Of a DNA stretch of 40,391 nt, positions 1-7,775 are shown piece after piece (the stretch's first letter is position 1; each line of letters starts with the position of its first letter). A program made the translations under genes and the position numbers. The DNA lies in the NCBI GenBank assembly GCA_900754495.1, contig CAAEDC010000079.1, positions 1-40,391 on the forward strand. Direction: 5' to 3'. The notes under the pieces were generated by a model. It was not told the origin of the DNA and made no database searches. It saw nothing but the letters and a program-made list of their open reading frames with translations. The DNA is from Eggerthellaceae bacterium. GTDB lineage: Bacteria > Actinomycetota > Coriobacteriia > Coriobacteriales > Eggerthellaceae.

Positions 1-981
1 GACGGCGCCATCTGGGGCGGCGAGGTGCTTCTGGCGAACCGCCGCGCCTTCGAGCGCTTCGCCAACTTCGCCTACGTCCCCATGCCGGGCGGCGCCGCCG
101 CGATCAAAAGCCCCCTGCGCATGGCGTACGGCGCGCTGTGGGAGTTCGACCTTCTCGACCACCCCGCGGCGGCGGACGCGCTCGCCTCCTTGGGCGCGGA
201 CGCGCTAGAGCTGTGCGACCGCATGATCGAGCGCGGATTGAACACTCCCTACACCTCGTCGGTTGGCCGGCTGTTCGATGCCGCCAGCGCCCTTTTGGGC
301 ATCTGCACCGATCCCTCCTACGAAGGCGAGCCCGCGATCCTGCTTGAAGCAGCGATCGAAGGCGAAAACGAAGGCGTCGACAATGCAGGTCCGTCCGCGT
401 CTGCGGAGGATGGAGCGACCGTCTGCACACAAACTAGTCATTCATCTGATTGCAGCAGCGAAGCGCACGAGGCCGAAGGCCGAGCAGCGGAGCGTCGCGT
501 CGCGGAATCCTCTGCGGACGCGGACGGACCGGACAACTCCGGACGGCTTGTCGCGGAGTCATCCGCCGATGCGGACGCCCGCGCGCGCTACCGGATCGAG
601 ATCGTCAAGAACACCGCCACGCCCGAAAGCACGGCTCAGGACACCTCGGTGCTGTTGCTGGACGCGGCGCCCGTGTTCAAGGCGCTGCTGGACGATCTTG
701 CCGCCGGCGTGCCCGTCGGCGTGATCGCGCGCCGCTTCCATGACGCGTTCGTCCAGGCGATCGCCGACGTGGCAGAGCTGTGCCGGGCTTTGTACGGGAT
801 CGGGACGGTGGCCCTGTCGGGCGGGGTGTTCATGAACCGCTACCTCATCGAGAACGCGCTTGAGACGCTGGAGCGCGCTGGTTTCACGGTTGCCGTCAAC
901 CGCGAGCTGCCGCCCAACGATGGCTGCGTCTCGTACGGCCAGGCTGTGGTAGCATGGGCCGCGAACGACGAGACAGCCTGA
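1..981 (+). CDS. hypF: Carbamoyltransferase HypF, C-terminal part (cut by window edge)
   Basis: HypF makes the cyanide ligands of the [NiFe]-hydrogenase active site by transferring a carbamoyl group to HypE. The reading frame is open from base 1, so the acylphosphatase, zinc-finger and YrdC-like parts lie outside the window; only the Kae1-like domain is present. It begins with DGAIWGGE, a typical HypF motif, and near the end carries LSGGVFMNRYL and PPNDGCVSYGQA, both conserved in the family. Between the two halves of the domain lies an insertion of about 75 hydrophilic, low-complexity residues (about bases 358-588) containing a nine-residue direct repeat, VAESSADAD. Such an insertion is not usual in HypF. 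The frame is intact through it. The gene is followed after 58 bases by hypC. Confidence 0.93.
   Translation, partial: DGAIWGGEVLLANRRAFERFANFAYVPMPGGAAAIKSPLRMAYGALWEFDLLDHPAAADALASLGADALELCDRMIERGLNTPYTSSVGRLFDAASALLGICTDPSYEGEPAILLEAAIEGENEGVDNAGPSASAEDGATVCTQTSHSSDCSSEAHEAEGRAAERRVAESSADADGPDNSGRLVAESSADADARARYRIEIVKNTATPESTAQDTSVLLLDAAPVFKALLDDLAAGVPVGVIARRFHDAFVQAIADVAELCRALYGIGTVALSGGVFMNRYLIENALETLERAGFTVAVNRELPPNDGCVSYGQAVVAWAANDETA
499..576 (+). repeat. Direct repeat inside the hypF insertion
   Basis: Two 27-base copies, 499-525 and 550-576, both encode VAESSADAD and differ only at a few mostly synonymous positions. They lie in the low-complexity insertion of hypF and suggest that it grew by local duplication. 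Confidence 0.75.
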
Positions 982-1039
982 CGCGCCTCACCGTCCTCGA
1001 CGGGCGCTGCGACGCGGGCTCGAAGGGGGAACGATAGCG

Positions 1040-1321
1040 ATGTGCCTTGCCATCCCTGCCAAGATCATCGAGATGAAGGACAACCATCTGGCGACGGTCG
1101 ACATCCTGGGCGTCAAACGCGATATCGCGCTTGATCTAACGCCTCAGGCCGAGCTGGGCGATTTCGTGCTGGTGCATGCCGGCTTTGCCATCGAGGTGAT
1201 CGATCCCGATTACGCTCAGGAGACCATCGACCTCATCATGCAGTTCCCGGAGCTTGCGGGCGATGACGTGCCCCAGCCCGCCGAAACCGCGCAGTCCGTC
1301 GGCGCGGAGGCCGTGCGATGA
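1040..1321 (+). CDS. hypC: Hydrogenase maturation chaperone HypC
   Basis: This is a 93-residue HypC/HybG-type chaperone that works with HypD to assemble the Fe(CN)2CO unit and delivers it to the hydrogenase large subunit precursor. The N-terminus MCLAIPAKI carries the invariant Cys2, which is exposed after Met removal and ligates iron. The length fits the family (75-100 residues), with a short Ala/Glu-rich tail. A purine-rich site, GAAGGGGGAAC, precedes the ATG. Its TGA overlaps the ATG of hypD (ATGA at 1318-1321), indicating translational coupling. Confidence 0.96.
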   Translation: MCLAIPAKIIEMKDNHLATVDILGVKRDIALDLTPQAELGDFVLVHAGFAIEVIDPDYAQETIDLIMQFPELAGDDVPQPAETAQSVGAEAVR

Positions 1322-2424
1322 GCGTCGATGCCGCCGCAATGGAAGCCGAGCTGGCGGCGTTCAAGGACCCCAAGCTCGCACGCGGCCTCATCGACTCCAT
1401 CCAAAAGCTCGCACCTGCTGACGGCGCCACGCTGATGGAGGTGTGCGGCACCCATACGGTCGCCATCGCGCGCAACGGCATCCGCGCGCTCATGCCCGAG
1501 GGCGTCAAGCTGTCGTCGGGCCCGGGCTGCCCGGTGTGCGTCACGTCGAACCACGACATCGACGCCGTCATCGCGCTCGCGCGCGTCCCCGAGGTGACGA
1601 TTGCCACCTTCGGCGACATGACGCGCGTCCCCGGCTCCACTTCCAGCCTGCTTGCGGAGCAGGCGGCGGGCCGCGACGTCCGCATCGTCTATTCCCCGCT
1701 CGACGCGCTGGCGCTCGCCCAGAACAATCCCGATCGTCAGATCGTGTTCGTGGGCGTGGGTTTCGAGACGACCACGCCGCTTTCGGCGATGGCGATCAAG
1801 CGCGCCAAGGCGCTCGGCCTCAAGAACTTCAGCGTGCTCGCCATCCACAAGAACATGCCCAACGCGCTGGAAATCATCGTCAACGACCCCCAGCTGAAGC
1901 TCGACGCGCTCATCCTCCCCGGGCACGTGAGCACCATCATCGGCGCGGAGCCGTATCGCTTCCTGGCCGAGAGGTACGGCGTCCCCGGCGTCATCACCGG
2001 GTTCGAGGCGGTCGACGTGCTCCAGGGCATCGCCATGATCATGCGCCAGCTGCACGAGGGCCGCGCCGAGATCGAGATCGCCTACGCGCGCGGTGTCATG
2101 CCGGAGGGCAATCCCGTCGCGCTCGCCGCCATCGACGAGGTGTTCGAGGTGTGCCCGGCGATGTGGCGCGGTTTGGGCGAGATCCCCGGATCGGGCTACC
2201 GCATCCGCGACGAATTCGCCGCGTTCGACGCGCTGCGGCGCTTCCAGCCCGACGTGGAGCCCACGCAGGAACCCAGGGGCTGCCGTTGCGGCGATGTCCT
2301 GCGGGGCGTCATGCCGCCGAACGAGTGCCCGCTGTTTCGCAAGGTCTGCACTCCCGAGAACCCGGTGGGGCCCTGCATGGTGTCCAGCGAGGGCAGCTGC
2401 GCCGCGTATTACCGCTACTACTGA
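1318..2424 (+). CDS. hypD: Hydrogenase maturation scaffold HypD
   Basis: HypD is the iron-sulfur scaffold on which the Fe(CN)2CO cofactor is built together with HypC and HypE. The 368-residue length is normal. Family motifs are present: CGTHT at residues 43-47, GPGCPVC ending at residue 74, GFETTTP at about 149-155, and the Cys-rich C-terminus (CRCGDVLRG, CPLFRKVC, GPCMVSSEGSC) that binds the [4Fe-4S] cluster. It overlaps hypC by four bases. A hairpin with a T-rich tail at 2483-2520 probably ends the hyp operon. The hydrogenase structural genes and hypE are not in the window. Confidence 0.97.
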   Translation: MSVDAAAMEAELAAFKDPKLARGLIDSIQKLAPADGATLMEVCGTHTVAIARNGIRALMPEGVKLSSGPGCPVCVTSNHDIDAVIALARVPEVTIATFGDMTRVPGSTSSLLAEQAAGRDVRIVYSPLDALALAQNNPDRQIVFVGVGFETTTPLSAMAIKRAKALGLKNFSVLAIHKNMPNALEIIVNDPQLKLDALILPGHVSTIIGAEPYRFLAERYGVPGVITGFEAVDVLQGIAMIMRQLHEGRAEIEIAYARGVMPEGNPVALAAIDEVFEVCPAMWRGLGEIPGSGYRIRDEFAAFDALRRFQPDVEPTQEPRGCRCGDVLRGVMPPNECPLFRKVCTPENPVGPCMVSSEGSCAAYYRYY

Positions 2425-2482
2425 AAAATGTTACTAAAAAAATAGCAATTAACCCCCCAACCGAGGTTGCGGGTGCTACAAT

Positions 2483-2520
2483 GGCCTTGCGATGCGCTTC
2501 GCAAGGCCGTCTTCTTCTTT
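2483..2520 (+). terminator. Rho-independent terminator after hypD
   Basis: A perfect 9-bp stem (GGCCTTGCG with CGCAAGGCC), an 8-nt loop and a following pyrimidine-rich tail GTCTTCTTCTTT. It lies between hypD and cydA and separates the two operons. Confidence 0.7.
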
Positions 2521-2598
2521 CCGACCTCGCGCCACGCCTCGCCTTCGGCTGCCGCGCAAGGAGAGACGCGGCACAGGATATGGAAAGGGGGAGGGGAA

Positions 2599-4053
2599 AT
2601 GGATTGGCTTGATCCTGTCCTGCTGGGACGCATCCAGTTCACACTGACGGCGGTCTACCACTTCATCTTCGTACCGCTCTCGATAGGCATCGGCCTGATC
2701 ATGGCCATCTTCGAGACAAAGGCGTTCCGTTCGGGATCCGACAAGGACGCCGCCGCCGCGCGGTTTTGGGTGAAGCTGTTCACCGTGACCTTCGCCGTGG
2801 GCGTGGCCACCGGCATCACCATGGAGTTCTCATTCGGAACCAACTGGGCCGACTACTCGCGGTTCGTGGGCGACATCTTCGGCGCGCCGCTCGCCGCCGA
2901 GGCGCTGCTCGCGTTCTTCCTCGAGTCGGTGTTTCTGGGCGTGCTGCTGTTCGGCCGCGGCCGCGTGGGCAAGAAGTTCTATCTGGCCAGCGCATGGCTC
3001 GTGTGGTTCGGCTCATGTTTGTCGGCGCTGTGGATCCTCATCGCCAACTCGTGGATGCAGACGCCCGCCGGTGCCGAGCTCGCCGCTGACGGGTCGCGCG
3101 CCGTCATCACCGACTTCCTGGCCGCCGCCTTCAACCCCTCCACGCTGCCGCGTTACGGCCACACCGTGATGGCGCTGCTGGTCATGGGCGCGTTCGTCGC
3201 CATGGCGATCGGCGGCTACTACCTGCTCAAGAAGCGCCACCAAGACTTCGCCATGAAGGCCGTCAAGATCGGCTCGATCGTCGGCATCGTCGCCACGTGC
3301 GGCCTGCTGTTCTTCGCGCATTCGTCGGCCGTCGAGGTCGCCGAGGAGCAGCCCACCAAGCTCGCCATGATGGAGGGCATGTACGATTCCGAGGTTCCGC
3401 CGCTCTACGCGTTCGGCTGGGTCGATGAGGAGAGCCAGGAAGTGCTGTCGCCCATCGCCATCCCCGGAGGCACGAGCTTCCTCGCCACCGGCACGTGGGA
3501 CACCGAGTACATGGGCCTCAACGAGCTGGCCGAAACCGAGCAGTACGCCGACCTGTCCGTCGAGGATCTGCCGGTCAACCTGGTGTTCCAGAGCTATCAC
3601 CTGATGGTCATGCTGTTCGGCCTCATCCTGATCACCGTCGTGCTGGCGCTGATCTTCCAGCGCGGAGGCAAGCTCAAGGACAAGCGTTGGCTGCAGCGCC
3701 TGCTGTTCGTGAGCCCGCTGTTCCCGTTCTTCGCCATCGTGACGGGCTGGGTCACCGCCGAGATCGGCCGCCAGCCCTGGGTCGTCTACCCGTCGACGAG
3801 CGGTCCCGAGGGCGTGAGCCTGCTCACCAGCGACGCCATCTCCCAGTCGGTGTCGTCGGTCGAGGTGCTCGTCACCATCGTGCTGTTCACGCTCATCTAC
3901 CTGTTCATCTTCGTCGCCTACGTGCGCATCGTCGCCCATTTCATCAAGAAGGGTCCCGATGACGGCGAGGCCGTCGCCCTCGCGGCGGACGCCAAGGCGA
4001 CGTCCGGCGCCGCAGCCGTCGCTGCCGCCGGCGCTGCGAAGGACGGTGAGTAA
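2599..4053 (+). CDS. cydA: Cytochrome bd ubiquinol/menaquinol oxidase subunit I
   Basis: CydA carries the hemes and the quinol site of cytochrome bd, a high-affinity membrane oxidase that reduces O2 to water. The ATG at 2599 (MDWLDPVLLG) was chosen because GGGGAGGGG lies directly upstream and the protein then starts as CydA should; the open frame runs on upstream to 2467 but encodes a sequence unlike CydA. Conserved elements include His21 in VYHFIFVPLS (high-spin heme ligand position), the YGHTVMALLV segment with the low-spin heme b558 His, and the quinol-loop motifs EQPTKLAMMEG and GRQPWVVYP. There are about nine membrane helices in 484 residues. The Ala-rich C-terminal tail is unremarkable. 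In an otherwise anaerobic gene set it probably serves oxygen defence or nanaerobic respiration. Confidence 0.96.
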   Translation: MDWLDPVLLGRIQFTLTAVYHFIFVPLSIGIGLIMAIFETKAFRSGSDKDAAAARFWVKLFTVTFAVGVATGITMEFSFGTNWADYSRFVGDIFGAPLAAEALLAFFLESVFLGVLLFGRGRVGKKFYLASAWLVWFGSCLSALWILIANSWMQTPAGAELAADGSRAVITDFLAAAFNPSTLPRYGHTVMALLVMGAFVAMAIGGYYLLKKRHQDFAMKAVKIGSIVGIVATCGLLFFAHSSAVEVAEEQPTKLAMMEGMYDSEVPPLYAFGWVDEESQEVLSPIAIPGGTSFLATGTWDTEYMGLNELAETEQYADLSVEDLPVNLVFQSYHLMVMLFGLILITVVLALIFQRGGKLKDKRWLQRLLFVSPLFPFFAIVTGWVTAEIGRQPWVVYPSTSGPEGVSLLTSDAISQSVSSVEVLVTIVLFTLIYLFIFVAYVRIVAHFIKKGPDDGEAVALAADAKATSGAAAVAAAGAAKDGE

Positions 4054-4055
4054 TC

Positions 4056-5090
4056 GTGGATATGTCCATCTTCCAATGCCTGTGGTTCTGCTTGATCTTC
4101 GTCCTCATCGCCGGCTATTTCGTGCTCGACGGTTTCGACCTGGGCGCGGGCGTGCTGTATCCGCTCATCGCCAAGACCGAGGGCGAGAAGGCGGTCGTGC
4201 GTCGCAGCGTCGGCCCGGTGTGGGACGGCAACGAGGTGTGGCTGCTCACCGCGGGCGGCGCGCTGTTCGCGGCGTTCCCCATGGCCTACGCCACCACGTT
4301 CTCGGGGTTCTACCTGGCCATCATGCTCGTGCTGTTCGGCCTGATCGTGCGTGCGATCTCGCTTGAGTTCCGCGCGCACGACCCCAAATGGGGCAAGGCG
4401 TGGGACGCGTGCTTCATCATCGGCTCGCTGCTGCCGGCGCTGCTGTTCGGCGTGGCGGTCGGCAACATCTACGCCGGCATCCCGATGGATGCCAACGGCG
4501 ACTACTCCGGCATCCCCTTGCTGGGTCTCGTGACGCCGTTCACGCTGCTCACCGGCTTGCTGGGTTTGGCGATGTTCTTGGCTGCCGGCGCCGCCTGGGT
4601 GGCGCTCAAGGCCGAGATGGGATCCAAGCTGCGCGCGCGTGCCGCGAAGCTGCGCATGCCGCTGGGCGTCGCAGTCCTGGTGCTGTTCGCGGTTGTGTCC
4701 GCGTACGGGCACTTCATCATCCAGCCCGCGATGGATCCCTCGCTCAACATCCTGCGCTGGCTGTTCGCGATCCTGTTCGTCGTCGCGGTTGCCGCCTCGA
4801 TGGCGCTCGGTCGCAAGGAGTCCGGCGACAAACCGGCGTTTCTGGCGCAGTGCGCCGCCGCGATCATGCTCGTCGGCCTGCTCGCCGCCTCCATGTTCCC
4901 CAACCTGGTCGTCGCCTCGGCTGACAGCGTGGGCGCGAGCATCACGCTGATGAACGGCTCGGCGACCGATCTCTCGCTGATGTGGATGACCGGCATCACG
5001 TGTGTCGGCCTGCCGCTCGTGCTCATCTACCATGTCGTGATCTACCGCACGTTCCGCGGACGCATTTCCGAGAAGGACCTCGCCCACTAG
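4056..5090 (+). CDS. cydB: Cytochrome bd oxidase subunit II
   Basis: CydB is the heme-free partner of CydA. The DGFDLGAGVLYP motif near the N-terminus and VGPVWDGNEVWLL are diagnostic, and about eight to nine hydrophobic helices follow. The start is GTG at 4056 (MDMSIF), two bases after the cydA stop; an ATG two codons downstream (4062) is an equally possible start. The Shine-Dalgarno-like AAGGACGGTGAG overlaps the end of cydA, so the two are co-translated. The length of 342-344 residues is normal. No cydC or cydD (bd assembly transporter) follows here. Confidence 0.96.
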   Translation: MDMSIFQCLWFCLIFVLIAGYFVLDGFDLGAGVLYPLIAKTEGEKAVVRRSVGPVWDGNEVWLLTAGGALFAAFPMAYATTFSGFYLAIMLVLFGLIVRAISLEFRAHDPKWGKAWDACFIIGSLLPALLFGVAVGNIYAGIPMDANGDYSGIPLLGLVTPFTLLTGLLGLAMFLAAGAAWVALKAEMGSKLRARAAKLRMPLGVAVLVLFAVVSAYGHFIIQPAMDPSLNILRWLFAILFVVAVAASMALGRKESGDKPAFLAQCAAAIMLVGLLAASMFPNLVVASADSVGASITLMNGSATDLSLMWMTGITCVGLPLVLIYHVVIYRTFRGRISEKDLAH

Positions 5091-5160
5091 GGCAAGCCGG
5101 CGCCGCGCCCGCCTCGCGAAGGCGCAGACGCCGTCCGCAGGCCCTGTCCGAGGATGATCC

Positions 5161-5187
5161 AGAAGCCCGCCTTGCGCGGGCTTCTGT
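5161..5187 (+). terminator. Hairpin terminator after cydB
   Basis: A perfect 10-bp stem, AGAAGCCCGC with GCGGGCTTCT, around a 5-nt loop, 70 bases after the cydB stop. It lacks a long T run, so termination is likely but not certain. Confidence 0.55.
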
Positions 5188-5286
5188 GTATACTGGCTCC
5201 AATGACGAACGGCGCTGCGCAACGGGGAAGAGCGCGCGGTTCTCCGCGAGAAAAGCGACGGCATGCCATCTGAAAAGGAGGCGGCG

Positions 5287-6486
5287 ATGGACGAGCGGCG
5301 TGACACCGGATTGAACGACGGTTTCGGCACAGGTGCCGACGAGATGCTCGACGCTTCCCAAACGCCGGTGGTCCAGGTGATGGGCGAGGGCATCCAGGAT
5401 TCTGCGGTGGAGCCGCAAGGGGATATCCACGACGGATGGGCGGTCCAGCCGCAAGGATGGGGCGTGTCCGATGACGACTGCGATTCGGAGCGGGAGCACC
5501 CTGCGCCCGCCGTGCCCGCACCCTCCTCCGCGATGCCGGGCGCTTCCTTTTCCGGAGCTTCGCGCGTGCCGGACGCCGCTTCCCCCGGGATTCCTTACGC
5601 GCCGGGCGCTCCCTTCGATCCTCCCGGCGGATCCGCTTCCAGCACCGCGGCGAAGGCGGGGGTGATGCCGCTTGTGCTGGGCATCCTGTCCATCGTCACG
5701 GCGGGCGTTCCCGTTGCGGGCATCGCGCTGGGCGTTGTCGCCTTGGTGGCGTCCGCGAAGGCGATCAAACGCTACGGCAAAGACGGCAAGGCGGTTGCCG
5801 GCAGGGTGTGCGGCATCGTCGGCATCGCTTTCTCCGCGGTGGTGCTCGCTGCGAGCGTCGTCGGCACGGCGGCGTTCACCTCGCACCTGTCCGAGTTCAC
5901 CGCACCGTCCGACCGGGGATCCTACTCGTCGAGTACGTTCAACGAAGAGGATCCCGCGGGATATCTTGCCGATACGGATGCCGATGACCGCGCCGCTGAG
6001 GAGGCGGTCCGTGCCGAGCTCGACAAATTCGCCGCGGGGGATCCCGATCTTGCCGCATGGCTCGCCGCGAAGGTCGACGAGCTGTTCTCGACAAGCGGAT
6101 ATTCCCTCGCCGATATCGGGGTCGATTCCCGCGATGTCGCCGAGTGGATGATGGCCGACTTCTCATACGAGATGGATGGCTCGTTCACGTTCTCGGATGG
6201 AACGGGAACGGTGTACGCTGATCTGGAGACGCGCGATATGTTCGAGCTGCTCGAGGGATTCGACACCGCCTCCCAGGACATGATCGATTCGGGTCTGCTC
6301 GACGCCATGGACGAGGCGACGATGCTCGGCCAGTTCGGCCAGGCGTTCGTCGCCTCGATGCGCGCCGCCGAGGATTCCCGCATCGATTTCTACGCCGCTT
6401 TCGACGTGGTCGAGCAGGACGGCGCATGGGTGGTCGACCGCGCGTCCTGGGAAGAGGAGATAGCGTACGTGTTCGGCCTGTTCTAG
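5287..6486 (+). CDS. DUF4190-type two-helix membrane protein
   Basis: A 399-residue protein of unknown function. The ATG at 5287 is preceded by AAAAGGAGG at ideal spacing; an in-frame ATG at 5263 lacks such a site. Residues 1-120 are acidic and then Pro/Ala/Ser-rich, probably a disordered cytoplasmic segment. Residues about 126-158 and 174-198 form two hydrophobic stretches joined by the basic linker KAIKRYGKDGKAV, the pattern of DUF4190. After residue 200 comes an acidic, probably extracytoplasmic domain of about 190 residues resembling the small secreted domains often attached to DUF4190. No catalytic motif is visible. It stands alone between cydB and the convergent yqeY gene. Confidence 0.75.
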   Translation: MDERRDTGLNDGFGTGADEMLDASQTPVVQVMGEGIQDSAVEPQGDIHDGWAVQPQGWGVSDDDCDSEREHPAPAVPAPSSAMPGASFSGASRVPDAASPGIPYAPGAPFDPPGGSASSTAAKAGVMPLVLGILSIVTAGVPVAGIALGVVALVASAKAIKRYGKDGKAVAGRVCGIVGIAFSAVVLAASVVGTAAFTSHLSEFTAPSDRGSYSSSTFNEEDPAGYLADTDADDRAAEEAVRAELDKFAAGDPDLAAWLAAKVDELFSTSGYSLADIGVDSRDVAEWMMADFSYEMDGSFTFSDGTGTVYADLETRDMFELLEGFDTASQDMIDSGLLDAMDEATMLGQFGQAFVASMRAAEDSRIDFYAAFDVVEQDGAWVVDRASWEEEIAYVFGLF

Positions 6487-6505
6487 GCCGCTTTGCGGCG
6501 CTGCG

Positions 6506-6949
6506 CTACTGAAGGCGACCCTGAAGCTCCTTCGCCGCCGCGGCCTTGTCGAAGTTGCCGCCGGTCTTCTGCGTGAGCGCGCCCATGACGCGTCCCATCT
6601 CCTTCTTCGCGGTCGCGCCGGTTTCGGCCAGGGTCGCATCGATCAGCGCGATCAGCTCGTCGCCCGAGATCTGCTTGGGCAGCAGACCCTCGAGGATCGC
6701 GACCTGCTCGGTGAGCGTGTCGGTGCGCTCCTGGTTGTTGCCCGCCTTGATGGAGCCCTCGAGCGTCTCCTTGGTCTGCTTGATCACGCGCTTGAGCATC
6801 GCGTCGACGTCGGCGTCGGTCACCTCGCGGCGCTCGTCAACCTCGATGTTCTTCAGCTCGCCGTGCACCTGGCGCAGGATGGAAAGGCGCGTCTTGTCAT
6901 GCGCCTTCATAGCGTCTTTGATCAGGGATTTCAGATCGTCGTACGTCAT
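6506..6949 (-). CDS. yqeY: GatB/YqeY domain protein
   Basis: A 147-residue protein matching the YqeY family along its whole length: the N-terminal helical part with SLIKDAMKAHDKTRLSILR and the C-terminal part with GRVMGALTQKTGGNFDK. YqeY resembles the tail domain of GatB, which contacts tRNA in Glu/Asp-tRNA amidotransferases, but its own role is not established. It is transcribed opposite to its neighbours and converges with the DUF4190 gene, 19 bases apart. The start MTYDDLK follows GAGGAGCAT on the minus strand. Confidence 0.92.
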   Translation of the reverse strand: MTYDDLKSLIKDAMKAHDKTRLSILRQVHGELKNIEVDERREVTDADVDAMLKRVIKQTKETLEGSIKAGNNQERTDTLTEQVAILEGLLPKQISGDELIALIDATLAETGATAKKEMGRVMGALTQKTGGNFDKAAAAKELQGRLQ

Positions 6950-7283
6950 ATGCTCCTCGATTCTCCCGTTGCTGTCGCCTTATGGCGCCGCTCGCCACCT
7001 GCCCCGCGTGCGGGGGCGGTCGGCATCGCTTGCCTGCGAAACCGAGTATAGCGCAGCTTCGCCCGTCCCTTTCGCGCCGATGGCGCCAGGCTCTGGCGGC
7101 TTGTCGCCCCTTCGCGCCGATGGCGTTGGACTTCAGCGGATCGGAGCGGCGCCAGGAGCGGATTGTCGCGATGCGGTGCGGGATCGGGAGACGAGGACGA
7201 TCGTTGGCGAGCCGTAAAGCGCGCGAAACCTAGCGGCAAGATGGCTTTGGTATGATGGAGGGGCAACCAACCGAAGGAGACCC
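6950..7283. other. Divergent intergenic region yqeY / PH-domain operon
   Basis: A 334-base gap between divergent genes, without a convincing ORF. It contains two exact copies of TTCGCGCCGATGGCG (7071-7085 and 7111-7125). A TATACT box on the minus strand (around 7044-7052) and a TATGAT box on the plus strand (7251-7256) are possible -10 elements for yqeY and the PH-domain operon; neither has a good -35. Confidence 0.5.
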
Positions 7284-7775
7284 ATGAAAGAGCTGCCGGC
7301 CAACCAGCTGGATCCGCGCGTGAAGACCGTTTGGCGCATCAACGACGCGGTGTGGATCTGCATCCTGTTCCTGTGCTGCGGCATCGCGTTCCCCATCATC
7401 GCCATCGCCGATCCCAACGCCGGTTGGGCGTGGATGGCCACGGGCGTCATCGCCGCTGTCTGGGTGCTGTGCCTCATCGTGTGGCTCGCGGTTCTGCCGC
7501 CGATCCGGTACGCGCGGTGGCGCTACGAGCTCTCCGACGACTATCTGGACATCGCCAAGGGCATCATCTGGCGCAAGCGGTTCATCATCCCGTTCATCCG
7601 CGTGCAGAACACCGACACGCGGCAGGGGCCGATCCAGCGTGCGTTCGGCCTGTCGAGCGTGACCGTCGCCACCGCCGCCGGAGAGCACGAGATCCCCGGG
7701 CTCGCCTCCGAGGTCGCCGAGCAGCTGCGCGACAAGGCGGCGGAGCTCGCGCGCATCGCCCAGGAGGACGTGTGA
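7284..7775 (+). CDS. Bacterial PH-domain (DUF304/bPH2) membrane protein
   Basis: A 163-residue protein with two membrane helices (about residues 27-45 and 52-74) followed by one bacterial PH domain: WRYELSDDYLDIAKGIIWRKRFIIPFIRVQNTDTR is split by the usual turn motifs (I keep only the pattern: RYEL, then a strand pair, then IPFIRVQ). It corresponds to the small partner of YdbS/YdbT pairs of Gram-positive bacteria, whose function is unproven; YdbS/YdbT protect Bacillus against certain bacteriocins. GAAGGAG precedes the ATG. Its TGA overlaps the ATG of the next gene by one base. Confidence 0.87.
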   Translation: MKELPANQLDPRVKTVWRINDAVWICILFLCCGIAFPIIAIADPNAGWAWMATGVIAAVWVLCLIVWLAVLPPIRYARWRYELSDDYLDIAKGIIWRKRFIIPFIRVQNTDTRQGPIQRAFGLSSVTVATAAGEHEIPGLASEVAEQLRDKAAELARIAQEDV

